This document shows, in pieces, positions 53,917 through 62,781 of a stretch of 64,000 nt of DNA (position 1 is its first letter; the number at the start of each line of letters is the position of its first letter). The stretch comes from Flagellimonas sp947499585. Its GTDB lineage: Bacteria > Bacteroidota > Bacteroidia > Flavobacteriales > Flavobacteriaceae. Position numbers and translations under genes: made by a program. The notes beneath the pieces are model-generated. The model ran no database searches, had not been told where the DNA came from, and saw nothing but the letters and a program-made list of their open reading frames with translations. The stretch is taken from the NCBI RefSeq assembly GCF_044596045.1, contig NZ_CP138995.1, forward strand, positions 2,914,001-2,978,000. Direction: 5' to 3'.

Positions 53917-56166
53917 ATGAAACGCTTTGTTTTACTATTACTTCTACTAATACCTGTGATTGGAATTTCACAATCCAAAATTCGGGGTACCATATTGGAA
54001 CTTGATGCCAAAAAAAATGAGATTTTACTTTCCGGAGTGCGGGTTTATTGGTTAGGCAGTTCCATAGAAACAACTACGGATGAAAATGGAAGATTTAGCA
54101 TTCCTTATGAGAAAGGGTTTCAAAAAATTGTAGTGGAATCTCCTAATCATGAAAGCATTACTGTTCTGGCAAACAGACCAAATTTGGGAAAAATACGCCT
54201 GCATAAACAAGTGAACTTAGAAGAGGTAATTGTTGAAAAAGAGGTTGAACCTCTACAAAAATCCTTGTTTAACGTCCAAAATGTAGTAACAGTAAGTAGT
54301 AGGGAAATGCTTAAAGCCGCATGCTGCAACCTTTCTGAAAGTTTTGAGACCAACCCATCCATTGATGTGAATATTTCTGATGCCGTAACTGGTGCAAAAC
54401 AAATTCAAATGCTAGGTCTCACAAGCCCATATCTTTTATTCACTCAAGAAAACATGCCACTAATAAAAGGGGCTTCTCAAATCTATGGCCTTTCTTTTAT
54501 ACCTGGGTCTTGGGTAGAAAGTATACAGATAACAAAAGGATCAGGAAATGTTGTTAATGGTTTTGAAAGTATTTCAGGTCAAATCAATACAGAACTTGTA
54601 AAACCATTAACTGATAAAAAGCTTTTCGTAAATCTATATGGAAATAACTACGAACGTTTTGAATTTAATACCAGATATAATGAAACATTCTCGGAAAAAT
54701 TGGGAATGGGAATATATATCCATTCTAATCTAAGAACTGGTAAAATAGACAACAACTCTGACACATTTTTAGACACTCCATTATCGAAGCAAATTAATGT
54801 AATGAATCGTTGGCAATATTTAGATTCTAAGAATGGGTGGGTTGGCTTTTTAAATTTACAGTATTTAGACGACCAAAAACAAACTGGACAGGTGTCTTTT
54901 GATCCAAACACTGATAAATTCACAAATAATTTCTGGGGAAGCGAGGTGGAAACGCAAAGATTGGATGTTTCAGGTAAGCTTGGGTATGTTTTTCCAAAAC
55001 TCAAATATCAAAGCCTAGGCCTTCAGCTTGCTTACAGTCAACATAATCAAGATTCGTATTACGGATTTAATCAGTATGACATTTTGCATGATTCTTTCTA
55101 TTCTAACTTAATCTTCAATAGCATCATAGGTAGTACCAGACATAAGTTCAAAGTTGGGTTAAATTTCAACTACGATAGTTTTAACGAAAATGTAAATGAG
55201 GAAAAGTACATACGAGCGGATAAATCCATTGGTTCATTTTTTGAATATACTTATGATAGTTTAGAAAAACTGAGTTTTGTTCTTGGTTTACGCGTGGATA
55301 ATCACAACAGGCTGTCTACTTTTATAACACCAAGATTTCATTTAAGGTACTCTCTATGGGAAAAAGCGAGCATAAGAAGTTCTATCGGAAAAGGGCGACG
55401 ATTATCAAATATTTTTGCTGAAAACCAACAGTTATTTGCATCTGCAAGACAAATAAACGTAATAGAAAATGATGGTCCTATTTATAGTTTAAATTCCGAA
55501 AAAGCATGGAATTATGGTGTTGGATTTATACAAAAGTTCTATTTAGGGAATCGTCCGTTTGAATTTTCTTTTGATTTTTATAGGACCGTATTTCAAGATC
55601 AAGTGGTGGTTGATTGGGAGAATCCAACAGAAATATCTTTTTATAACCTTACTGGTGAAAGTAGCTCAAATAGCTATCAAATAGACTTAAATTATGAACT
55701 TTTACAAAGTTTAAAAGTTCGTATGACCTATAAGAATTATAATGTTCCCATTGACTATGCTTCTGGAAGGTTTCAAAGGCCTTTTCAATCATCAGATAGG
55801 TTTTTCACAAACTTAAACTATGAGACCTCCAGTGGACATCATGGTTCTCAATGGCGTTTTGACTTCACATATAACTGGCAAGGCAAACAAAGAATTCCCA
55901 CAATGGCAAATGAAACATTATCAACTTTCAAAGATGGGTTTTCAAAAGGTTATAGTATATTGAATTTTCAAATCACAAAAGTTTTTTCCCACGGATTTGA
56001 AGCTTACTTGGGAGGTGAAAATATAGCTAACTTCACTCAGGCGAACCCAATAATAGGCAGTGATGACCCATTTGGACTATTATTTGATACGACACAGGTT
56101 TATGGCCCAATATTGGGAGCAACATATTATGCTGGAGTTCGTTTTAAAATTTTAACAAACATCTAA
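53917..56166 (+). CDS. TonB-dependent outer-membrane receptor, putative metal type
   Basis: The 749-residue receptor has a signal peptide (about 1-18, ending GISQS). An N-terminal carboxypeptidase-like regulatory domain covers about 20-100 (SKIRGTILELDAKKNEILLS). The plug domain follows from about 115-235, then a 22-strand-type barrel to the C-terminal YYAGVRFKIL. The plug has an unusual Cys pair in KAACCNLSESFE (C136-C137), followed by VTGAKQIQMLGL and GFESISGQINTE. No SusD gene follows; instead a secreted HMA-domain gene starts three bases after the stop. Together these suggest uptake or handling of copper or another soft metal rather than glycans. The preceding 283 bases hold a promoter and palindrome candidate. 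Confidence 0.93.
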   Translation: MKRFVLLLLLLIPVIGISQSKIRGTILELDAKKNEILLSGVRVYWLGSSIETTTDENGRFSIPYEKGFQKIVVESPNHESITVLANRPNLGKIRLHKQVNLEEVIVEKEVEPLQKSLFNVQNVVTVSSREMLKAACCNLSESFETNPSIDVNISDAVTGAKQIQMLGLTSPYLLFTQENMPLIKGASQIYGLSFIPGSWVESIQITKGSGNVVNGFESISGQINTELVKPLTDKKLFVNLYGNNYERFEFNTRYNETFSEKLGMGIYIHSNLRTGKIDNNSDTFLDTPLSKQINVMNRWQYLDSKNGWVGFLNLQYLDDQKQTGQVSFDPNTDKFTNNFWGSEVETQRLDVSGKLGYVFPKLKYQSLGLQLAYSQHNQDSYYGFNQYDILHDSFYSNLIFNSIIGSTRHKFKVGLNFNYDSFNENVNEEKYIRADKSIGSFFEYTYDSLEKLSFVLGLRVDNHNRLSTFITPRFHLRYSLWEKASIRSSIGKGRRLSNIFAENQQLFASARQINVIENDGPIYSLNSEKAWNYGVGFIQKFYLGNRPFEFSFDFYRTVFQDQVVVDWENPTEISFYNLTGESSSNSYQIDLNYELLQSLKVRMTYKNYNVPIDYASGRFQRPFQSSDRFFTNLNYETSSGHHGSQWRFDFTYNWQGKQRIPTMANETLSTFKDGFSKGYSILNFQITKVFSHGFEAYLGGENIANFTQANPIIGSDDPFGLLFDTTQVYGPILGATYYAGVRFKILTNI

Positions 56167-56168
56167 TT

Positions 56169-56537
56169 ATGAAAAAAAATCTTCTTTTTACTGTTTTGTT
56201 TATTGTATACATTACTAATTCTTTTGCACAAGAAAAAAACAAAAATTTAGTCCTTGATGTTAAAGGAAATTGTGGAATGTGCAAAGCTCGAATAGAGAAA
56301 GCTTGTCAAAAAATGAAAGGTGTTAAATTCGCATCTTGGGATATAGCTTCCAAAAAACTCTCGTTAGTGCTTGATGAGGCCAAATGTTCCCCTCTTGAGG
56401 TGAAAAAAATCATTGCCTCAGTTGGACACGATACAGACGAAACCAAAGCTAATTTGGACACCTATGAAAAACTACCCGCTTGTTGCAAATACAGAGATCC
56501 AAATAGTATAAATATGGATCATAGTGGTAAACATTAA
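56169..56537 (+). CDS. Secreted heavy-metal-associated (HMA) domain protein
   Basis: The 122-residue protein has a signal peptide ending SFAQ (about residue 21), then a ferredoxin-like HMA domain with the metal-binding GNCGMCKARIEKAC (Cys35 and Cys38). A C-terminal tail contains LPACCKYRDP (C105-C106) and then Met116, His118 and His122, more potential ligands. HMA domains carry Cu(I) or Zn/Hg; export to the periplasm distinguishes this one from CopZ-like chaperones. The gene starts three bases after the TonB receptor stop, so the two form an operon, and the CC motif occurs in both products. Confidence 0.9.
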   Translation: MKKNLLFTVLFIVYITNSFAQEKNKNLVLDVKGNCGMCKARIEKACQKMKGVKFASWDIASKKLSLVLDEAKCSPLEVKKIIASVGHDTDETKANLDTYEKLPACCKYRDPNSINMDHSGKH

Positions 56538-56614
56538 AATTAGATAAAGGGGAGCTACGATGGAATTTCCACATGTAAAACATTCAAAAAGCTCACTTAA
56601 CTTCAAAAGCATGC

Positions 56615-56962
56615 TCAATACTTTACAGTCTCTACTTCAAACTTTTTTTCTTCAATATTAACACTCTTCACCTTATACCTGTAACAATTGCCGTTAATAG
56701 GTTGTTCAAGATAATGTGCAAAATTGATACCTTCAATACTAAATTGAAGTAGTGCATCATGCCTATCTAATTTAAAAACAAAAGACTTAATCTCTGAGGT
56801 ATCTCTGTTTGATAAATCGTTGAAAGAATGGGAAAACATTCTCACATTAGTTAAATGATAATTCGAATGGTTTATAACGCTTATCCATGTATCGTCTTGA
56901 CTTTTACGTTTGAGGCTAAGTAAAGTAAGAATTAAAAACATCAACCATGCAAGCCTTATCAT
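56615..56962 (-). CDS. Small exported protein coupled to tyrosinase, unknown function
   Basis: The 115-residue protein has an N-terminal hydrophobic helix (about 3-17) that may be a signal or membrane anchor, followed by a basic RKSQDD stretch and a probable beta-rich domain of about 90 residues. I do not recognise the family. Its start codon overlaps the tyrosinase stop (ATGA), so it is translated directly after that enzyme and may be a dedicated partner, comparable in position with the small caddie proteins of actinobacterial tyrosinases, although I see no sequence similarity or His-rich pattern to support that. Confidence 0.7.
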   Translation of the reverse strand: MIRLAWLMFLILTLLSLKRKSQDDTWISVINHSNYHLTNVRMFSHSFNDLSNRDTSEIKSFVFKLDRHDALLQFSIEGINFAHYLEQPINGNCYRYKVKSVNIEEKKFEVETVKY

Positions 56963-58323
56963 AGTTTTATGACTCTCTTGGCCAGCAATAGTTCGCCAGA
57001 ACCATCTGTAACCCTAACAACATAAACACCTACTTTTAGACCGTATAGTTTATTAATGATTATGCTATCGGTGTTTTGAAAAAATTCCTCTTTGACCAAC
57101 ATTCCCATCATATTAAATACTTCTACTTTGCAATCTGTTCTTTTGTTCAAATTAATGGTAATCTTCTCCGTAAAAGGATTAGGAAATGCTTTTAAGATAA
57201 TAGGAGAATCATCATTTTCATTTTCTTCCCAAACAATTGGCTCAAGGTCTACAAAATCATAAGGTTTTTTCTTTCTGATAACCGGTTGCCCAGATTTAGC
57301 AGCCAAAATAGCCGTCTCCGTATCTATTTCCATAACAAACTGACTTCCTGGTTCGGCCTCAAATCCTGGCTCTAAAATTATCTGATTAACAGATTCAAAC
57401 TTACATACTGTTCCCGAGGGCACAATAAAATCATTCCCTGCCTCTATTGTATATTGGTAATAAAAATGTTCTTCAGCATTATATGTATTGCTTACAATAT
57501 AATTGTCCAATTCTGCTAGCTGGTTTTCGGCATAAAAAACACCCAAAGACCTAGTGTCTGTGATATCATTGGGATTTACTAGAGGTAAAGTCTGGCCATC
57601 AAAAGAATAAGTCCCATCATAACGCAACATTGAATCAATAATATAGAAAGAACCTTGATTTGCTTCTTCCCAATCATCCCATACCTTGTCAACAAATGTA
57701 TGGTGCAAATAAAAGGCAGGATCACGTGGAGATGCTGAAGTTGGCATAACTCCTCCTGTCCATATGTGAGGGCTAGCATGTCCTCTTCCTCTTTCAAAAT
57801 TATTTGAAAATGTATAAAAATCGTTAGTAGACAAAAGATTAGCCAATCCCTGTACTGAAATTAAAGTCCCTGAAGCTCCCAAGTTTCTTCCTAAACTCCA
57901 GTTGGTATCAAAGCTTCCTAAAAAACCCTCGTCCCACAATGACGAATTTACAGATTGATCTGTGGAAGAATCCCAATATGCAAGACTAATTCTAGGGTTT
58001 ATATCCTGCACAGCCTGCTCCATTTCGAACATTTGTCTTCTATGCCAAGGAAGAAAAATATCTCTTTCAGCCTCATTCAACAAGTTAAAGTGAATATCTA
58101 ATCGTGTAGGATCTGCTGTGTTATCAAAAGAGAAAAAATCCATATGGAAATTTGCCAAATCATTGAATAAATCCGGGCCTTCACGTAATTGATAAAACGC
58201 ATTGACCAGTTCAGCCTTTTCGTAATCAGTCATCTCTAAATGATTCTTCCGAATACTCTGGCCATTAGTGCTCCACGTAATAATTATGCAGAAGATTACA
58301 CTTAATTGGTAGATATGTTTCAT
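56959..58323 (-). CDS. Secreted tyrosinase-family copper oxidase with T9SS sorting domain
   Basis: The 454-residue protein has a signal peptide (about 1-21) and a type-3 copper centre: copper A candidates are His60 (FHMDFF), His78 and His94 (FLPWHRRQMFEME), and copper B ligands are His182 and His186 (GHASPHIW) and His207/208 (SPRDPAFYLHHTFVDKVW). After the catalytic domain comes a small beta module around 300-333 (VPSGTVCKFESVNQIILEPG) like the three-coathanger stack, then a T9SS type A sorting domain from about 378 (AFPNPFTEKITINLN) to the end VIKL. It should oxidise phenols at the cell surface or outside. It is coupled to the small gene downstream and lies close to a putative copper-handling operon on the other strand. 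Confidence 0.92.
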   Translation of the reverse strand: MKHIYQLSVIFCIIITWSTNGQSIRKNHLEMTDYEKAELVNAFYQLREGPDLFNDLANFHMDFFSFDNTADPTRLDIHFNLLNEAERDIFLPWHRRQMFEMEQAVQDINPRISLAYWDSSTDQSVNSSLWDEGFLGSFDTNWSLGRNLGASGTLISVQGLANLLSTNDFYTFSNNFERGRGHASPHIWTGGVMPTSASPRDPAFYLHHTFVDKVWDDWEEANQGSFYIIDSMLRYDGTYSFDGQTLPLVNPNDITDTRSLGVFYAENQLAELDNYIVSNTYNAEEHFYYQYTIEAGNDFIVPSGTVCKFESVNQIILEPGFEAEPGSQFVMEIDTETAILAAKSGQPVIRKKKPYDFVDLEPIVWEENENDDSPIILKAFPNPFTEKITINLNKRTDCKVEVFNMMGMLVKEEFFQNTDSIIINKLYGLKVGVYVVRVTDGSGELLLAKRVIKL

Positions 58324-58346
58324 AAAATAAATATATTTCCTTTGAC

Positions 58347-60995
58347 TTAGTTTTTATTCTTGTCTCCTTTTATTTCTTTCTCCAACTCAAATAATCTAAC
58401 AAGAATCTCCTCTACACGATTATTTTCATTTTCAAGCCTCTGTATTTTCTTTTCTTGTTGAATAGTATATAACGTTAGTTCTTCAATCTTTTGGAGTAAT
58501 TTGGCATTCATTAGTCCTAAATCAATTCCTTTTTCCTCAACTTCTTCAGCACTCGGAATGTTAAGCAAATGTCCATACTCCAAAATATGGTTTTCAACTT
58601 CCTGTAAGGAAGGAAGTCCATATTTTTTTGTGAAAACAAAATCAGGCCAATTTACTTGCAATTCCACTTTTACGCTCTCTGCAATAACGTTACCAGCTAC
58701 CGCTAGTCTATATCCCTGAGTATCTGTTGTACCAATACCTACATTTCTATCCGCAAACAAATCTCTAGCTTGCCAATCTACTGTAATCAGATTAGCATTA
58801 TCTGTAGTATAATTTGTTGCCCCACCAGAGGTATTAATATTTGTTGTATTACTGACAGGTGAAGTGTTTCCCGCACCGTCCAACGCAAATACCGTAAAGG
58901 CATATCCCGTGGAGGGTGTAAGGCCCGTTACATTGAACGTTGTGGCTCCCCCGGTAAGCCCGATGCTATTGCCATCCTGAAAAACCTCATAATCAGTCAC
59001 CCCGATATTATCGGTGGAGGCATTCCAGCTTAGGTCAGTGGTGGTATCTGTTGTATTACCAGCCGCTAGATTGGTTGGTGCCGTGGGTGAATCCGTATCG
59101 GCCAATGTATTCATGTTCTCTGTATTACTGACAGGTGAAGTGTTTCCTGCAGCATCCAATGCAAATACCGTAAAGGCATATCCCGTGGAGGGCGTAAGGC
59201 CCGTTACATTGAACGTTGTGGCTCCCCCGGTAAGCCCGATGCTATTGCCATCTTGAAAAACCTCATAGTCCGTGACCCCAACATTATCGGTGGAAGCATC
59301 CCAACTCAGGTCAGTGGAGATCTCCGTTGTATTGTTGGACGCCAAATTCCCAGGTGCTGTGGGAGCTTCCGTATCATCTTCCAATGTATTCACGTTCTCT
59401 GTATTACTGACAGGTGAAGTGTTTCCCGCACCGTCCAACGCAAATACCGTAAAGGCATATCCCGTGGAGGGTGTAAGGCCCGTTACATTGAACGTTGTGG
59501 CTCCCCCGGTAAGCCCGATGCTATTGCCATCCTGAAAAACCTCATAATCAGTCACCCCGATATTATCGGTGGAGGCATTCCAGCTTAGTTCAGTGGTGGT
59601 ACCTGTTGTATTACCAGCCGCTAGATTGGTTGGTGCCGTGGGTGAATCCGTATCGGCCAATGTATTCATGTTCTCTGTATTACTGACAGGTGAAGTGTTT
59701 CCTGCAGCATCCAATGCAAATACCGTAAAGGCATATCCCGTGGAGGGCGTAAGGCCCGTTACATTGAACGTTGTGGCTCCCCCGGTAAGCCCGATGCTAT
59801 TGCCATCTTGAAAAACCTCATAGTCCGTGACCCCAACATTATCGGTGGAAGCATCCCAACTCAGGTCAGTGGAGGTCTCCGTTGTATTGTTGGACGCCAA
59901 ATTCCCAGGTGCTGTGGGAGCTTCAGTATCCAATGTATTCACGTTCTCTGTATTACTGACAGGTGAAGTGTTTCCCGCACCGTCCAACGCAAATACCGTA
60001 AAGGCATATCCCGTGGAGGGTGTAAGGCCCGTTACATTGAACGTTGTGGCTCCCCCGGTAAGCCCGATGCTATTGCCATCTTGAAAAACCTCATAATCAG
60101 TCACCCCGATATTATCGGTGGAGGCATTCCAGCTTAGGTCAGTGGTCGTACCTGTTGTATTGCTTGCCGCCAGATTGGTTGGTGCCGTGGGTGAATCCGT
60201 ATCGGCCAATGTATTCATGTTCTCTGTATTACTGACAGGTGAAGTGTTTCCTGCAGCATCCAATGCAAATACCGTAAAGGCATATCCCGTGGAGGGCGTA
60301 AGGCCCGTTACATTGAACGTTGTGGCTCCCCCGGTAAGCCCGATGCTATTGCCATCTTGAAAAACCTCATAGTCCGTGACCCCAACATTATCGGTGGAAG
60401 CATCCCAACTCAGGTCAGTGGAGATCTCCGTTGTATTGTTGGACGCCAAATTCCCAGGTGCTGTGGGAGCCTCAGTATCACTTCCTACAGGTATTATTGA
60501 AACATTATCTAAATAAATATCTGTGCCAGCTAAACCTCTATTATAAAACCGTAGTGTTTGATTGGCCGAATTTGTAGTAAATGTAATAGTGAACTCTTGT
60601 AAAGTTGAATTGGCAGTGGTAATTGGTGGGTTAATTGTAGGAACAGAAGATGTCACCCCTGCCCAAACTTCAACTTGAATATTAGCTCCAGGTCCTTCAG
60701 CTAAATATACTTTCATTTCATAATCAGTTCCATTTTCCAAGTTTGGAGTAATTTGAACCCTGTCGTTTGCTCCATCCACACTAGTTCCTCTATATGAATA
60801 TGTCCCCACAGCAACAATTCCTGTTTCTACAGCGGTTGTACATCCAATTCCTCGAATATCTGCTAAGGAACCTACAGAATTAGCCTCATTAATGGCCGAA
60901 GCAGCATTTGCTGAGGTAAATTGTTCTTGAGCATTTACTTGAATGGCCAAGAAGAGCATAAAAAAGATTGATAGTAGTAGTTTCATGGCATGCAT
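58347..60995 (-). CDS. Fibronectin type III repeat surface protein with coiled-coil C-terminus
   Basis: The 882-residue exported protein has a signal peptide ending QVNAQ; the ATG at 60986 is an alternative start that trims three residues. Residues about 24-172 form a carbohydrate-binding-like beta-sandwich (YEMKVYLAEGPG, NQTLRFYNRGLAGTDIYLDN). Six fibronectin-III domains follow (about 173-719), alternating between two types. The C-terminal part has NVGIGTT, LAVAGNVIAESVKV, WPDFVFTKKYGLPSLQEVE and IDLGLMNAKLLQKIEELTLY. This conserved ending of Bacteroidota tail-fibre-like adhesins leads into a coiled coil. There is no T9SS sorting domain at the C-terminus. Adhesion or glycan binding is inferred. 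The tyrosinase gene follows after 23 bases. Confidence 0.88.
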   Translation of the reverse strand: MHAMKLLLSIFFMLFLAIQVNAQEQFTSANAASAINEANSVGSLADIRGIGCTTAVETGIVAVGTYSYRGTSVDGANDRVQITPNLENGTDYEMKVYLAEGPGANIQVEVWAGVTSSVPTINPPITTANSTLQEFTITFTTNSANQTLRFYNRGLAGTDIYLDNVSIIPVGSDTEAPTAPGNLASNNTTEISTDLSWDASTDNVGVTDYEVFQDGNSIGLTGGATTFNVTGLTPSTGYAFTVFALDAAGNTSPVSNTENMNTLADTDSPTAPTNLAASNTTGTTTDLSWNASTDNIGVTDYEVFQDGNSIGLTGGATTFNVTGLTPSTGYAFTVFALDGAGNTSPVSNTENVNTLDTEAPTAPGNLASNNTTETSTDLSWDASTDNVGVTDYEVFQDGNSIGLTGGATTFNVTGLTPSTGYAFTVFALDAAGNTSPVSNTENMNTLADTDSPTAPTNLAAGNTTGTTTELSWNASTDNIGVTDYEVFQDGNSIGLTGGATTFNVTGLTPSTGYAFTVFALDGAGNTSPVSNTENVNTLEDDTEAPTAPGNLASNNTTEISTDLSWDASTDNVGVTDYEVFQDGNSIGLTGGATTFNVTGLTPSTGYAFTVFALDAAGNTSPVSNTENMNTLADTDSPTAPTNLAAGNTTDTTTDLSWNASTDNIGVTDYEVFQDGNSIGLTGGATTFNVTGLTPSTGYAFTVFALDGAGNTSPVSNTTNINTSGGATNYTTDNANLITVDWQARDLFADRNVGIGTTDTQGYRLAVAGNVIAESVKVELQVNWPDFVFTKKYGLPSLQEVENHILEYGHLLNIPSAEEVEEKGIDLGLMNAKLLQKIEELTLYTIQQEKKIQRLENENNRVEEILVRLFELEKEIKGDKNKN
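58836..60477 (-). repeat. Tandem array of three A-B fibronectin-III pairs
   Basis: Six FN3-coding units of about 270-280 bp alternate as A-B-A-B-A-B. Matching bases in successive A units lie 549 and 555 bp apart. The units are nearly identical in DNA, including silent positions. A units encode APGNLASNNTTE and FALDAAGN; B units encode APTNLAA.NTT and FALDGAGN. The 6-bp period difference comes from an extra Glu-Asp pair in one linker. This points to recent duplication of a two-domain unit. Confidence 0.9.
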
Positions 60996-61338
60996 TTTCT
61001 GATTTTTAGTTGTTTAAAAGGATATTATTTCAAAAGTAATTCATTATTCTCCCATCAGAATTTTAATCTATGAACTGCATATAACCTCTATAAACTACAT
61101 AAGAAAACAAGTATTGATTTGGTATAAGAAAATTTTCATTATCAAGCTGAAAAACAGCACCTTTATTGCTTGTTCTATGTATCACAGAATGTTATTTTAT
61201 ATCTATGTTTTTTCAACATAATGAAAGTTGGTCAATTTTTAAATCAACACTGAATATTTGCTCACAAATAATTCCGATTTGCATCATGTATCGTAAAAAA
61301 ACTCCTCAAATATTTTTCTGATTTATAGTGGTTTTGAT
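60996..61338. other. 343-bp intergenic region without a gene
   Basis: This A/T-rich stretch separates the FN3-protein gene, whose start is at the left edge, from the 3' end of a GNAT gene at the right. I see no coding frame, RNA gene or strong terminator. The promoter of the FN3-protein gene should be near 61000-61100, but no clean TAnnTTTG element stands out. Confidence 0.5.
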
Positions 61339-62520
61339 TCAAGTTCCCATTGGGCTTTTAGTATACTCAAGTTTCATCTTGTTCGATTTTCCTTCAATAA
61401 AATAGGTGTTATTGCTAGCTTTGTAGACTTGAGTAGAACTAGAATGCTCAAAATTTATGTATTGAAAATCATATACTTTTTCTCGTAAAAATGAGTACTG
61501 CTGGAGTTCTTCAATATTAAGTTTTAACAACTCGTCCCTGTTAACAATATTATCAATGGGAATAGCTTGTACCTGTAATTTAAAATCCTCATCCTTTAAA
61601 GGGGCTTTTTCTCTTTGGAGAGAAGAAATCAACTTCCAGCTGAAGAACTGACTTTTTTTGGCACTTAATAGTTTTTTCAATACCGCAAGTCTTCCCACCA
61701 CATAGGCAGTTGCCATCTTGCCAATACTGGCGCCACAATAAATAATATGACTTTTATATGTAAATATAACATTACTCCATTCTCTTTTGTAGCGAAGATC
61801 ACCCCACATCATATCATAGCGATCAAAACCATTGTTCAAACACCATTCTACATTTTTTACAGTATCTATTTGACCTAACCCGAACTTCGCATAATCAATA
61901 TCATATGAACAAATTGTGCTTACCAAAATGTTTTGGTAATTATATCCTAAAGAAATTGCTATAGGTTTATCTTTTACACATATTGTAAAAAGAGTTGCCT
62001 TTTTCAATAAGATTAAATCATAGACATTTTGTTTATATTCCTTCCATCTTTTTAAACCTTCGTGCTGCATTCCTTTCTGAGAAAATCGTTTTTGAATCAT
62101 TAACCGAAAAGAATCGAACAACATATCATACTCTTCTCTCTTAATTTCACCATAATAAGATTTATAGGAGATATCAAAACATTGTTCCAACCTTCTTATC
62201 TTCCTATTGATTTGTTTTCGCTGTCTTTTTAAGTTATCCTTCATATAGTCATCCACATTTGAATATCCTTCCAAGTTGGCCATAAAACCAAGTCTAGAAG
62301 GTATTTCAAAAGCATTGCATCGATCTTCCTTGTTTATTTTAATATCAAAATAAGGTGGAACGCAGCCTACTACAACTATTTCACTGTTTCCATTTTCGGA
62401 AAATGTTTTATTCCCATAAATGATTTTGTTATTTGTATTGTTCCTAATACTTTCATAATGCGGAATAACCCTTCCTTTCTCAAAGAGTTCAAAATAGAAG
62501 TTTAACCTTTTTAGCTTCAT
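61339..62520 (-). CDS. FemAB/BioF2-like GNAT acyltransferase with C-terminal module (paralogue 4)
   Basis: The 393-residue protein has the FemAB-like pattern: a basic helix LKRQRKQINRKIRRLEQCFD (about 97-116), ATLFTICVKDKPIAISLGYN (175-194) and the signature YDMMWGDLRYKREW (235-248). It begins LNFYFELFEKGRVIPHYESI, shared with the gene at 62782 but not with the three members near 33 kb. After a linker rich in Lys/Ser it carries the C-terminal module (about 312-386), ending VYKASNNTYFIEGKSNKMKL. Function is unknown; acylation of a surface glycan is inferred from the family and from the polysaccharide locus 8 kb away. Confidence 0.83.
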   Translation of the reverse strand: MKLKRLNFYFELFEKGRVIPHYESIRNNTNNKIIYGNKTFSENGNSEIVVVGCVPPYFDIKINKEDRCNAFEIPSRLGFMANLEGYSNVDDYMKDNLKRQRKQINRKIRRLEQCFDISYKSYYGEIKREEYDMLFDSFRLMIQKRFSQKGMQHEGLKRWKEYKQNVYDLILLKKATLFTICVKDKPIAISLGYNYQNILVSTICSYDIDYAKFGLGQIDTVKNVEWCLNNGFDRYDMMWGDLRYKREWSNVIFTYKSHIIYCGASIGKMATAYVVGRLAVLKKLLSAKKSQFFSWKLISSLQREKAPLKDEDFKLQVQAIPIDNIVNRDELLKLNIEELQQYSFLREKVYDFQYINFEHSSSTQVYKASNNTYFIEGKSNKMKLEYTKSPMGT

Positions 62521-62534
62521 TTCTTTTCAATTAT

Positions 62535-62648
62535 TTAATCCTTATACATATCAATTAAAATAGTCAAGTATAATCCTATTATCAAAACAAATGTTATATA
62601 ACCAATAGCTGTCCTACCTGCCAAACCAATCAGGTCATTAGATAGCAC
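62535..62648 (-). other. 37-codon hydrophobic ORF, possible gene remnant
   Basis: A frame opening with GTG at 62648 and ending at a TAA at 62535-62537 encodes SNDLIGLAGRTAIGYITFVL followed by a second hydrophobic run ending LIDMYKD. This looks like the last transmembrane helix of a membrane protein. An in-frame stop lies two codons before the GTG. It ends 14 bases before the GNAT start. It may be the decayed tail of a transporter or polymerase gene, or a tiny membrane peptide; evidence is weak. Confidence 0.25.
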
Positions 62649-62781
62649 AGAAGGTTATCAAATAGAAAATACTTGGGGGAATAAATTTAAGAGGGGGAAT
62701 AAAACCCGACCTTTTATAGCTTAATCAGGATTCATCGAAAATCTTGGGGAAAGATATTATGACACTAAATGTACGTTTTTT

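Noticed and set aside
53917..56166. SusC-type glycan receptor
   Set aside because: No SusD gene follows, the length (749 residues) is shorter than typical SusC, and the partner gene encodes an HMA metal-binding protein.
59014..60360. Series of plus-strand frames of 80-87 codons with similar sequence
   Set aside because: They are antisense to the fibronectin-III repeats and repeat only because the DNA repeats. The minus-strand protein explains them fully.
58836..60477. Regular repeats as a CRISPR array
   Set aside because: Units of about 270-280 bp are coding, have no unique spacers between short repeats, and translate into FN3 domains.
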